DNA from: Peptoniphilus mikwangii
GTDB lineage: Bacteria; Bacillota; Clostridia; Tissierellales; Peptoniphilaceae
Assembly (NCBI RefSeq): GCF_000468535.1
Contig: NZ_AUQY01000005.1
Location: 391,343-455,342, forward strand
Reading direction: 5' to 3'
DNA length: 64,000 nucleotides
How positions within the stretch are numbered: the first letter of the stretch is position 1; each line of letters opens with the position of its first letter. The position numbers and the translations under genes were made by a program. Under the pieces are notes generated by a model. That model was not told the origin of the DNA and ran no database searches. It saw only the letters and a list, made by a program, of their open reading frames with translations. Of this stretch, positions 45,586 through 53,151 are shown in pieces.

Positions 45586-45715
45586 GGGGGAGTAGCCCCC
45601 TTGAACAAATAAAAATGCTTTAGCGTTTTTGTTTCCTTAGCGGAGCTAATAGCTTTCCGCAGGAACGCAAAGCACCGAATGTAGTCGGTGTATCTTTGCG
45701 CCCTTTGAAAAAGGG
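45586..45715 (+). other. Candidate oriT: stacked hairpins upstream of the relaxase
   Basis: Four structures in 130 bases: GGGGG-AGTAG-CCCCC (45586-45600); AAAAATGC / GCGTTTTT (45611-45630); CGCAAAG...CTTTGCG enclosing CACCGA / TCGGTG (45666-45700); and CCCTTT / AAAGGG (45701-45715). The block is far more GC-rich than its surroundings, is non-coding in all frames, and ends about 150 bases before mobA, where oriT of MobA/MobL systems is found. The nick site is not identified. Confidence 0.6.
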
Positions 45716-45863
45716 AGCGAAGATACCTCTCATAATAAGGATACTAAAATATGAAAACTAAATATCAGACAAAGATTAGCAGATAGAAAATTGTCAAAGA
45801 AAATCTATCTGCTTTTCTTATGACCGAAAATACAAAAATCATAAATCAAAAGGAGCGAAAAGA

Positions 45864-47504
45864 ATGGAGATTAAAAGTTTGCACACCCATGTAGATATCG
45901 TTACAAGGGCAAAAGGAGCAAGCGTAATTGCAAAAGCTGCATACAATGCAAGAGATAAATTACAAGATGAATACTATGGAAAAACACATGACTATTCTAA
46001 AAAAACAGACCTTGTATTTTCAAAAATATTTCTGCCGGAACATGTCCTGAAAGAATTTTCAAACAGAGAATACCTATGGAATGAAGTTGAGAAAATCGAA
46101 AAAAGTAAAAATTCACAACTTGCAAGAAATCTACTCTTTGAACTGCCAAGAGAATTAAATGAACAGGAGAGAATAAAGTTAATCAGTGAATTTATAGAAG
46201 AAAACTTTACTTCTAAAGGTATGATAGCAGACTGTAATATTCATAATCCTATGGCAAGCGATCATGAAGAACAACCACACGCCCATATCTTACTTACCCT
46301 AAGAGAAATGGATAGTGAGGGAAAATGGAAACCGAAATGCAGAAAAGAATATATCCTTGATGAAAACGGAGAAAAGATAAAGCTGAAAAGTGGAAACTAC
46401 AAATCAAGAAAAGTAAATCTGAATGATTGGAACGAACCTGACAAAGCAAAAGAGTGGAGAGAAAACTTTTCAAAGAAAGCAAATGGATATTTGGAAAGGA
46501 ACAATATCCAAAAGAGAATAGATCCACGCACCTTTGAAGAACAAGGTAGAGAAGAACTTCCGCAAATCCATTTAGGAACAAGCAGTTACCAAATGGAGAA
46601 AAAAGGCATACAGACAGAAAGAGGAAATCAAAACAGAAAAATCATTGCCTTGAACTTAGAATTTAAGAAGTTAAAAGCAGAACTATCAAAACTTACATCT
46701 TGGATAGGTTCGTTACTTGGGAGTCTGCAAGTAAAATATGATGAATACAAACAGGAGAAGAAAGAAGAATATGAGAACAAAGCGGAACTCTTTAATCTCT
46801 ATGAGTACATTTCCATCTATTACGATATACAGGGAGAAAAAGCAAGAAAACTAAACCCCTATGCAAGCAACAAAAAGATAGGTGCAGACCTAAGACGATT
46901 TTCAAAAGCAAGGATATATTTATCAGATAACAAATTGCAGACCATTGCAGACCTACAAGAAAAGATAAGTACATTACAAGCAAAAAATAAGAAGATTAGT
47001 CAAGACATTAAGGCAAAAACCGCAAGGATAGAAAGCTTAAATAAATGCTTCACCTATGCGGACATCATCAAAGATAACAAACAAATCTTTGAGGAATGGA
47101 ACAGTAAATCCTTATTCAAAGATAGCTTTTACAATTCACACAAAGATGAGATAGATAAATATAAAAGAGCAAGGGCAATCCTTGAAAAGATAACAGGCTC
47201 ATCGGCGATTAAGTCTAAAGATTGGAAGAAAGAAATCCAAAGTCTTGAAAGTGAAATATCAAAACTCAACAGACAATCTCAAAAAATCAAAGAAGAATAC
47301 GAAAGTATCAATCATATCAAGTATGCCGTAAAAACGGTCAATGAGGATTATGGCATAGACCTATCTATTGAGATTGACAAGGCAATTAAGAGAGGAGAAA
47401 AACCAAGTGTCATTGCACAGATTAAGAAATATCAGGAGCAACAAGAAGCCTACGAAAAACGAAAGGAAAAGACAAAGAACTATTACAGGAATGAGGAAAG
47501 ATGA
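45864..47504 (+). CDS. MobA/MobL-family relaxase
   Basis: A 546-residue relaxase that would nick oriT and lead the strand into a recipient. The N-terminal domain has VIAKAAYNARDKLQDEYYG, ARNLLFELPRELNEQERI and the metal-binding EEQPHAHILLTLREMD motif near residue 137. The C-terminal half is long coiled coil. No primase or helicase domain is seen. The RBS AAAGGAGCG is well spaced to the ATG at 45864. Confidence 0.92.
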   Translation: MEIKSLHTHVDIVTRAKGASVIAKAAYNARDKLQDEYYGKTHDYSKKTDLVFSKIFLPEHVLKEFSNREYLWNEVEKIEKSKNSQLARNLLFELPRELNEQERIKLISEFIEENFTSKGMIADCNIHNPMASDHEEQPHAHILLTLREMDSEGKWKPKCRKEYILDENGEKIKLKSGNYKSRKVNLNDWNEPDKAKEWRENFSKKANGYLERNNIQKRIDPRTFEEQGREELPQIHLGTSSYQMEKKGIQTERGNQNRKIIALNLEFKKLKAELSKLTSWIGSLLGSLQVKYDEYKQEKKEEYENKAELFNLYEYISIYYDIQGEKARKLNPYASNKKIGADLRRFSKARIYLSDNKLQTIADLQEKISTLQAKNKKISQDIKAKTARIESLNKCFTYADIIKDNKQIFEEWNSKSLFKDSFYNSHKDEIDKYKRARAILEKITGSSAIKSKDWKKEIQSLESEISKLNRQSQKIKEEYESINHIKYAVKTVNEDYGIDLSIEIDKAIKRGEKPSVIAQIKKYQEQQEAYEKRKEKTKNYYRNEER

Positions 47505-47584
47505 AGTCCTAAAATGGGATAACATCAAAAACGAAGGGTGCCGTAAATCACGACATCCTTAAAAAACTAAGAGAGGAGAGAAAA

Positions 47585-48292
47585 ATGGCAGATAAAAGAA
47601 TGTTTTCACTCAAGATAGTGGATAGCGATTTATTTTTAGATATGCCACTAAGTAGTCAATGCCTATATTTTCATCTATCAATGAGAGCAGATGATGACGG
47701 CTTTGTAAATAATCCTAAGAAAATCATCAAGATTATCGGAACGAATGAAGATGACCTGAAAATACTTATTGCCAAAGGCTTTGTGATTGTCTTTGAACAA
47801 GGAATTATCGTCATTACGCATTGGAAAATCAACAACTTTATCCGTAAAGACAGATATAAACCGACCTTATATGAAAATGAGGTGCAGAGCCTATCCCAAA
47901 CTAAAAACGGAATGTATATCAAAGAGGTTGGTTGTCATTTGGTTGCGGAGCGGTTGACAAGTGGTCAACCCAGTATAGATAAGGGTAGATTAGATAAGGT
48001 TAGTATAGATAAGGGGAGAGTAGAACAGGATACTCCCTTTTCTTTTTACGGAGAATATAAAAATATTCGATTAACCGATGAAGAATACCGAAAGCTGAAA
48101 GATAAGCTGCAAGGTCATACCGATATGATGATTGAAAAGCTGTCAAGATATATCAAGAGTACCGGAAAGACCTATCAAGACCACTATGTAACAATCCTTA
48201 ACTGGTATGAACAGGACAAGGATAAACTATCACAGAAAAAGACCCGAAAGATTCCGACTCTTGAAGATTATGATAAGGGAGAACATTTATAG
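47585..48292 (+). CDS. Replisome-organizer/DnaD-like element protein
   Basis: A 235-residue protein beginning RMFSLKIVDSDLFLDMPLSS, the start shared by replication or phage replisome-organizer-like proteins that follow relaxases in mobilizable elements. The N-terminal half is a winged helix (LYFHLSMRADDDGFVNNPKK). The linker is encoded by tandem TAGATAAGG-like repeats (about 47979-48014) giving IDKGRLDKVSIDKGR. The C-terminal part (RLTDEEYRKLKDKL) is a small helical domain. A fragment of a second copy lies at 50071. Confidence 0.75.
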   Translation: MADKRMFSLKIVDSDLFLDMPLSSQCLYFHLSMRADDDGFVNNPKKIIKIIGTNEDDLKILIAKGFVIVFEQGIIVITHWKINNFIRKDRYKPTLYENEVQSLSQTKNGMYIKEVGCHLVAERLTSGQPSIDKGRLDKVSIDKGRVEQDTPFSFYGEYKNIRLTDEEYRKLKDKLQGHTDMMIEKLSRYIKSTGKTYQDHYVTILNWYEQDKDKLSQKKTRKIPTLEDYDKGEHL

Positions 48293-48427
48293 CTATCATA
48301 AAGGTAAGTGTAAAGGCATTTTTAGAGCGTTAAGACTAAAAGAGGTATCAAAGTATACCTAAGATAAAAATTAAGCTTTAAAACTCAACTTGAAGGAAAT
48401 TAGCAGATGAAAAAATATTGATAGGTT

Positions 48428-48436
48428 TGGTATAAT
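48428..48436 (+). promoter_or_regulatory. Extended -10 promoter of the yhcG-like gene
   Basis: TGGTATAAT at 48428-48436, an extended -10 element 32 bases before the TTG start; no good -35 is seen, as often with extended -10 promoters. Confidence 0.5.
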
Positions 48437-48468
48437 TAAATATTATTATGAGTGAGGAGGTATGACCT

Positions 48469-49584
48469 TTGGATAATAAAGAGCCGTCTATCACAAGTGA
48501 TAGTGAGTATAAAAAGCTATTGTCAGAGTTAAAAGAGAAAGTAAGAAGTAGCCAACTTAAAGCTGCAATAAAGGTAAATTATGAGTTGTTAGATTTATAT
48601 TGGACTTTGGGAGAATACATTGTAAAAAATCAAGAACAACATTCATGGGGAGATGCCTTTATAAAATCGTTAGCTAAAGATTTACAAAAAGAATTTCCTG
48701 ATATGAAAGGTTTTTCTGAAACAAATATTAAGTATATCAGAAGATGGTATTCATTTTATATAAAAGGGCTACAAGGTGTAGCCGAAATAGAAAATAACGA
48801 CAGCAATTCAAAAGGACTACAGCCTGTAGCCCAATTTGATGAAAGAGTTATCAACCATATTAAACAGATACCTTGGGGACATAATCAAAGGATAATAAAT
48901 AAGTGCAAGACCATTGATGAAGCCATATATTATGTTGATAAAACTATTGAGAACGGATGGAGTAGGAATGTACTTGTACATCAAATTGAAAGTGGATTAT
49001 ATGGCAGGGAAGGAAAATCTATAACAAACTTTGAAAAAAGGTTACCTGCTTTGCAATCAGACCTTGCAAGACAGACATTAAAAGATCCATATCATTTTGA
49101 CTTTCTTACAATTCGTGAAGGATATGATGAAAGGGAACTTCAAAAAGAACTGGTTGACAAGATTTCTGATTTTTTGCTTGAACTTGGCGAGGGATTTGCT
49201 TATATTGGCAAAGAATACCACTTAAATATAAATGGCGATGATTTTTATATTGATTTACTGTTTTACAATTTGAAACTCCATTCTTACATTGTTATAGAAC
49301 TGAAAGCGGAGAAGTTTAAGCCGGAACATTTAGGACAGCTTAATTTCTATGTAACAGCAGTGAATAGAGAGCTAAAAACTGATAGAGATAATGCTACGAT
49401 TGGACTTCTTATTTGCAAAGATAAAAACGATGTCGTTTGTGAATATTCATTAGAACAAATATCGCAACCTATAGGTATAAGCAAATATGAGATTACTAAA
49501 TTACTTGAAGCAGAATATAAGAGCAGTTTGCCGAGTATTGAAGAAATAGAGAAAAAGATCAAAGAAATAGATACGGATAATTAA
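48469..49584 (+). CDS. YhcG/DUF1016-type PDDEXK nuclease
   Basis: A 371-residue protein with an N-terminal DUF1016 domain (LKAAIKVNYELLDLYWTLGE; FSETNIKYIRRWYSFY) and a C-terminal PDDEXK nuclease domain. The catalytic residues read Asp262 (YIDLLFYN), Glu277 and Lys279 (VIELKAEKF). The start is TTG at 48469 behind GAGGAGG. Family members are common on mobile elements and beside restriction genes, but no methylase or specificity subunit is present, so a defence role is only a guess. Confidence 0.9.
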   Translation: MDNKEPSITSDSEYKKLLSELKEKVRSSQLKAAIKVNYELLDLYWTLGEYIVKNQEQHSWGDAFIKSLAKDLQKEFPDMKGFSETNIKYIRRWYSFYIKGLQGVAEIENNDSNSKGLQPVAQFDERVINHIKQIPWGHNQRIINKCKTIDEAIYYVDKTIENGWSRNVLVHQIESGLYGREGKSITNFEKRLPALQSDLARQTLKDPYHFDFLTIREGYDERELQKELVDKISDFLLELGEGFAYIGKEYHLNINGDDFYIDLLFYNLKLHSYIVIELKAEKFKPEHLGQLNFYVTAVNRELKTDRDNATIGLLICKDKNDVVCEYSLEQISQPIGISKYEITKLLEAEYKSSLPSIEEIEKKIKEIDTDN

Positions 49585-49672
49585 AAACATCAAAGAAATG
49601 AATAAATATTGGCTAATGACGATTGGAAAAAATCACTAATCGTCATTTTTTATTGCAAAGAAAGGAGAAAAT

Positions 49673-49909
49673 ATGCAAGAAAAAAGAAATGAACAAACTA
49701 CAGGAACAAAGACGATAAAGAAGATTGGAAAAACCACTTATGAGGTGATTGTCCATTTTAATGATAAAAGCAGTGAAACTATGCAAGATAAACTAAAAAG
49801 GATAATGTTGAGGGAATTTCGGAGAAAATCGGACGAAAAAAAGATGATTTTGATTAAAAAGTCCTTGACAAGTAGCAACAAGGGTAATGGAATTAAGAAG
49901 AACACATAA
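49673..49909 (+). CDS. TnpW-like transposon protein
   Basis: A 78-residue basic protein with TKTIKKIGKTTYEVIVHFND and SETMQDKLKRIM, the pattern of the TnpW family of Tn4451-type elements. It is the last gene of element 1; its final nine codons run into the 97-bp repeat at 49884, so the original C-terminus was probably set by the junction with element 2. Its role in transposition is unknown. Confidence 0.8.
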   Translation: MQEKRNEQTTGTKTIKKIGKTTYEVIVHFNDKSSETMQDKLKRIMLREFRRKSDEKKMILIKKSLTSSNKGNGIKKNT

Positions 49910-49980
49910 TTACTATTTTAGTGAAAAATGTTTTTCTTAATTCTTTTTTTATTGGATAAATTGAGTGAAAGGAGGTAATC
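49884..49980 (+). repeat. 97-bp left-end repeat, copy 2
   Basis: Same terminator hairpin and AAAGGAGG leader as 37764-37860, offset by exactly 12,120 bases. Here the RBS is followed by TTGAAAGTATATG and no recombinase, so it marks the left end of a second element whose recombinase gene is gone. Confidence 0.85.
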
Positions 49981-50070
49981 TTGAAAGTATATGTATTTAA
50001 AATGTGTTCGATTTGGATACATAGGATAGGATAGGCTAGATAAGGGTATAAGAGAAGAAAGTCCCTCCAA

Positions 50071-50175
50071 AACTCAAAAACCTATGAAGAATTTCAAAAT
50101 GTCAATCTAAGCGATGAAGAATATCAGATGACAAAATTTCGGAAAAGTGAGATAATTAAATGGATAAGAAATTGA
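50071..50175 (+). pseudogene. Fragment of the replisome-organizer-like gene
   Basis: In frame with a TGA at 50173-50175 this reads YEEFQNVNLSDEEYQMTKF, matching YGEYKNIRLTDEEYRKL of the intact gene at 47585. The preceding bases contain the same TAGATAAGG-type repeat words. Only about 34 codons are recognisable. Confidence 0.65.
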
Positions 50176-50523
50176 CAAATTATAGTTGATGAAGTCTTTG
50201 GTTGGATTTATGCTTTGTATAAGTCAATGCTTGATACTTATCGGGTTTCGGAAATTCTTGTTACGGGAAGTTCTTCCGGTGTGACGCTTGCATTAGGACT
50301 TGTATCGCATATCAATGCCATGCCTAAGGATATTGAAGTCCCCAAACAAATATATGCATCATCTCCCGGGCAGTGCTCTACAGATGAAGAGTTGATCAGG
50401 AAAGGATGTATACTTGATAAAAAGGATATTTTATTAAATATAAACTATATGGAGATTATTGATAAAATCATGACTCATGGGAAAATATGCTTAAATATCA
50501 CAAATGGTTTTCCTGCTTTTTAA
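50176..50523 (+). pseudogene. Truncated alpha/beta hydrolase (esterase) gene
   Basis: The frame is open from 50176, right after the stop of the replication fragment, without its own start or RBS. It encodes the middle of an esterase: GWIYALYKSMLDTYRVSEIL, nucleophile motif GSSSG and ASSPGQCSTDEELIRKG. The N-terminal oxyanion part and C-terminal Asp/His part are missing. The last dozen codons look frameshifted after MEIIDKIMTHGK. Non-functional as written. Confidence 0.75.
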
Positions 50524-50549
50524 CATCATCCGGGGAGAGTTGAATACAT

Positions 50550-51293
50550 ATGAACTATATTAAATATGGAAACAAGAAAAATAAGTCTTTGTTATTTATT
50601 CATGGACTTGCTTCTACGGCACAGTTGTGTTTTGACCCGCTTCTACCTTACTTACAGGATTATTATATAGTTCTTTGTGAGTTGGATGGACATTGCGCTT
50701 CTAAACCGAATGATATGTTATCGCTAAAAGATAGTATCGATGATATAGAAAATTACATTCAAGAGGAAATGAATGGGAATGTATATGGTCTTTGCGGTTT
50801 TTCCATGGGTGCTACCATAGCAGTTGAGCTGATTGCACGTGAAAATATAGCTGTTGAAAGAGTACTGCTTGATGCGGCGATTATCATTGAAATGGGGCTT
50901 ATGGCTTTACCATTTCAATGGGCTTTTATTATCGGAACAAGTAGAATCAAGCATAGAAAACCAATACCTCAGTTTTTGCTGAATAAGATGATGGGAAAAG
51001 ATAACCATAGCGTAATTGAAATGATGTATACGCATATTAGTAAAAAAACAATTCAGAATGCTTGTAAATATATTTATCACTACAAGATTTCTGAAAATGT
51101 AAGAAAATTTTCTAATCCGGTCTTATTTTGGCGTGGAAGTGAAGAATCTATTCCTGCTAAGGGTGAAAAGAAATTGAAAGAATATCTGCCACAAATGGCA
51201 AGTGAAGTTTTTGAAAGCATGGGACACGGACAATTTTTGCACGAGCATCCGAAAGAATATGCGGAGAAACTGAAAATATTTTTGCAAGAATAA
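50550..51293 (+). CDS. Alpha/beta hydrolase
   Basis: An intact 247-residue hydrolase with oxyanion-region LLFIHGLAST, nucleophile elbow GFSMG (Ser near residue 93) and a C-terminal MGHGQFLHEHP that supplies the catalytic His. The acid is probably in the RGSEESIPAK region near residue 215. It starts behind GGGGAG. It is cargo of the decayed element and is close to the next membrane gene (32 bases). Substrate unknown; lipid or drug ester hydrolysis is possible. Confidence 0.85.
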   Translation: MNYIKYGNKKNKSLLFIHGLASTAQLCFDPLLPYLQDYYIVLCELDGHCASKPNDMLSLKDSIDDIENYIQEEMNGNVYGLCGFSMGATIAVELIARENIAVERVLLDAAIIIEMGLMALPFQWAFIIGTSRIKHRKPIPQFLLNKMMGKDNHSVIEMMYTHISKKTIQNACKYIYHYKISENVRKFSNPVLFWRGSEESIPAKGEKKLKEYLPQMASEVFESMGHGQFLHEHPKEYAEKLKIFLQE

Positions 51294-51325
51294 AATGGAT
51301 TTAATTTATAGGAGACATAAGTTAG

Positions 51326-51835
51326 ATGATTAATACGCTTATTATGCTGGGACTGGTGTGCCTATTAGCTACACTTATGATAATGGACTTTATTATTGTG
51401 ATTCCGAAGTTCGGCTCTAAACATTTTGGTGCACCTGATGATATAAAGAAAATGATGGAGAAGATACCGGACAGAGCTTCTTGGGTGAATATACTTGGTG
51501 TATGTATTATGATAGCCGGATTTGTTGGAGTAGCATCGGTGTTTATATGGGCAATGGTTGATACGGTAAAAACTGATATGTCTTTTTCGGGTGCGTTCAT
51601 CAGATTTTTCGTTATCACTGAAGGATATAAATTATTTGATATCGTATGTTTTGATTACCTTATGCTTACAAAGTTAAAGTTGCCTGCAAAGATTTACCCT
51701 GAAACTGCAGGAGCGAAAGGATATGATAACTTTGGATTTAATGCGAAAAGTCAGATAAATAAGCTTGTTGTATTTTGTGGGGCAAGTATTCTTTTGGCGT
51801 TCATTTTAACGGTAATTATTCCGTTATGGCGATAA
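51326..51835 (+). CDS. Hypothetical membrane protein, 169 aa
   Basis: Unrecognised protein with four hydrophobic helices (about residues 3-26, 56-80, 90-108 and 145-166) and a central loop rich in Lys and Pro. The GGAGAC RBS is well placed. It follows the hydrolase and may act with it. Base composition is slightly richer in G/C than the flanking host genes. Confidence 0.7.
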   Translation: MINTLIMLGLVCLLATLMIMDFIIVIPKFGSKHFGAPDDIKKMMEKIPDRASWVNILGVCIMIAGFVGVASVFIWAMVDTVKTDMSFSGAFIRFFVITEGYKLFDIVCFDYLMLTKLKLPAKIYPETAGAKGYDNFGFNAKSQINKLVVFCGASILLAFILTVIIPLWR

Positions 51836-52106
51836 GTTTATGTGTGAACAAAAATTTTTGATTTTCTGACACAGCAAAGTTTTAAGAGCAGAGTATATGG
51901 TAAGAAAGAATAGAATTTGCCAAACGACAAGGTTTTAAATTGATGTGGATAGTACACTTGGTATTGCTTTTGTAAGTGTAACTACAATACATTAAGATTG
52001 GACTATGAAAAAGGATAAAGGCCCATTGGAATAATTGAAAACAATAAATAAAAGACCATGTAGAAGTAAAAGCATAAAAGCTGATACTTCTTTTATTATG
52101 TCCGAA

Positions 52107-52206
52107 AACAATGGAAGATAAGCTGACAAGAATAACGCTGAAGGCGTTTCGGAAAAAATCGGATGAAAAAAATCATTTTGATTAAAAAGCCCTTGACAAG
52201 TAGCAA
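52107..52206 (+). pseudogene. Decayed TnpW copy marking the right end of element 2
   Basis: Reads MEDKLTRITLKAFRKKSDEK, parallel to MQDKLKRIMLREFRRKSDEK of the intact TnpW, then is frameshifted by a small loss in the A-run near 52170. The DNA match continues to TTGACAAGTAGCAA. The N-terminal half is missing. Confidence 0.7.
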
Positions 52207-52288
52207 AAGATAAAATGCCTTATATTTTTAATTATTTGAAATTTTAGAATTACTGAGGGTATATATTAAAGAAGGAGGATTATTTATC

Positions 52289-52456
52289 ATGGAAGAAAAA
52301 AGTAAAAAAAATTTAACTAAATGGTTTAAGGATAAAGTTAAAAATGTGTATGACAATGAAAGTAAAAATCATGAATATAACGGGATAAGCTGTTGTCATT
52401 TTGGAGCAATAGATTATTTTACAGATGATGATAAAAAAATCAAAACAGAAAAATAA
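52289..52456 (+). CDS. Small 55-aa protein with a CC motif
   Basis: A short gene with an ideal GAAGGAGG RBS 8 bases before the ATG and its own terminator. The product has a Lys-rich N-terminal half (SKKNLTKWFKDKVKNVYDNE) and a C-terminal NGISCCHFGAIDYFTDDDKK with two adjacent cysteines. There is no signal peptide. I do not recognise it. It lies just outside the decayed element and upstream of a GntR-ABC-CPBP operon, so a modified peptide or small regulator is possible. Confidence 0.6.
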   Translation: MEEKSKKNLTKWFKDKVKNVYDNESKNHEYNGISCCHFGAIDYFTDDDKKIKTEK

Positions 52457-52481
52457 AAAAATTAACAATGATTAAATATAG

Positions 52482-52516
52482 AGTCGGCGAATTTTAAAAG
52501 ATTCACTGACTTTTTT
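52482..52516 (+). terminator. Terminator after the small CC protein
   Basis: AGTCGGCGAAT pairs with ATTCACTGACT (one mismatch, one G-U), followed by six T. Confidence 0.75.
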
Positions 52517-52712
52517 ATTTAAATTGAAGATTTTAATTATGAAATGTAATTTAAACCAAATGTTTTTGTTTCAAGTAATACTTTTTGAAATTTAAGTATA
52601 ATTCACTTAAAGAATAGTCGGTATAAAAAGCAAGATAAATTTTCGGAGGGTTTAAAAATTAAATTATATAAAAACTGATTTTGAAATATGGAGACAGTTT
52701 TTATGAAAGGTG

Positions 52713-52760
52713 TTGACATATAATATATACAGTCATATAATGTATATATACAGTATATAC
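52713..52760 (+). promoter_or_regulatory. Promoter and operator of the gntR-ABC operon
   Basis: A perfect TTGACA (52713-52718), 17-base spacer, TATAAT (52736-52741). Directly downstream GTATATA (52742-52748) and TATATAC (52754-52760) form a perfect 7-bp dyad around TACAG, over the expected start of transcription. This suits autorepression by the YtrA-type GntR protein encoded 13 bases further on. Confidence 0.8.
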
Positions 52761-52773
52761 GGTAGGTGGTTTT

Positions 52774-53151
52774 ATGAATATTATCATATCTAATTCAAGC
52801 GAACAGCCAATTTATGAGCAAATAAAAATTCAGATTAAGAATATGATTATGACAGGAGAATTGAAAGCGGGAGATTTACTTCCGGGAATGAGGAGTCTTG
52901 CAAAAGAGTTGAAGATTTCTGTAATAACTACCAAGCGTGCATATAATGATCTTGAGACAGAGGGATATATATGCACGGTCGCTGGTAGAGGTTGTTTTGT
53001 AAAGAGTCTTAACAGTGATTTAATTAGAGAAGAAAATTTAAAGAGGATAGAGGGATATTTAAATAAGGCTCTTGAAGTGGCAAATGCGTCAGGAATAGAT
53101 TCAAGTGAACTTATTGAGATGTTGTCTTTTTTAATACGAGGTGAAATATGA
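52774..53151 (+). CDS. GntR-family regulator, YtrA subfamily
   Basis: A 125-residue regulator: N-terminal winged helix (PIYEQIKIQIKNMIMTGELK; RSLAKELKISVITTKRAY; GYICTVAGRGCFVK) with only a short dimerisation tail, the mark of the YtrA subfamily that governs ABC transporter operons. It overlaps the ATPase gene by 4 bases. Confidence 0.93.
   Translation: MNIIISNSSEQPIYEQIKIQIKNMIMTGELKAGDLLPGMRSLAKELKISVITTKRAYNDLETEGYICTVAGRGCFVKSLNSDLIREENLKRIEGYLNKALEVANASGIDSSELIEMLSFLIRGEI

Larger units (their letters stand above)
37764..49883 (+). mobile_element. Mobilizable element 1 (serine-recombinase, MobA/MobL, TnpW; Tn4451-like parts)
   Basis: Bounded on the left by a 97-bp leader repeat at 37764 and on the right by the same repeat at 49884. 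Contents in order: large serine recombinase, TetR regulator, RPH-like dikinase, MATE pump, sigma-like pseudogene, DUF3847-like protein, oriT-like hairpins, MobA/MobL relaxase, replication-like protein, YhcG/PDDEXK nuclease and TnpW. It has no type IV secretion genes, so it would need a helper to move between cells. Recombinase and relaxase use more C/G-ending codons than the host genes. The exact core dinucleotides of attachment cannot be fixed by eye. Confidence 0.8.
49884..52206 (+). mobile_element. Decayed mobilizable element 2, inserted directly against element 1
   Basis: Starts with the second 97-bp leader and ends with a decayed TnpW copy whose last bases (CCTTGACAAGTAGCAA) match the end of the TnpW region of element 1. 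Recombinase, relaxase and nuclease are lost. What remains is a fragment of the replication-like gene, a truncated esterase, an intact alpha/beta hydrolase, a membrane protein gene and about 270 bases (51836-52106) in which I see no gene. Confidence 0.7.

Noticed and set aside
47368-47562. 64-codon frame overlapping the end of the relaxase gene
   Set aside because: It lies mostly inside the relaxase in another frame, is extremely basic and has no suitable RBS; read as a chance frame.
47979-48014. CRISPR-like or regulatory repeat of TAGATAAGG words
   Set aside because: The repeats are in frame inside the replication-like gene and encode a low-complexity linker (IDKGR/LDKV); there are no spacers.
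37764-49980. The 97-bp repeats as attL and attR of a single element
   Set aside because: They are about 90 percent identical, include a full recombinase leader with RBS, and the right copy is followed by remnants of a second element. Serine-recombinase target duplications are only a few bases, so the right copy is better explained as the left end of a neighbouring element.
51836-52106. Possible gene in the gap after the 169-aa membrane protein
   Set aside because: All frames are interrupted and there is no RBS-start pair; it is probably decayed element DNA.
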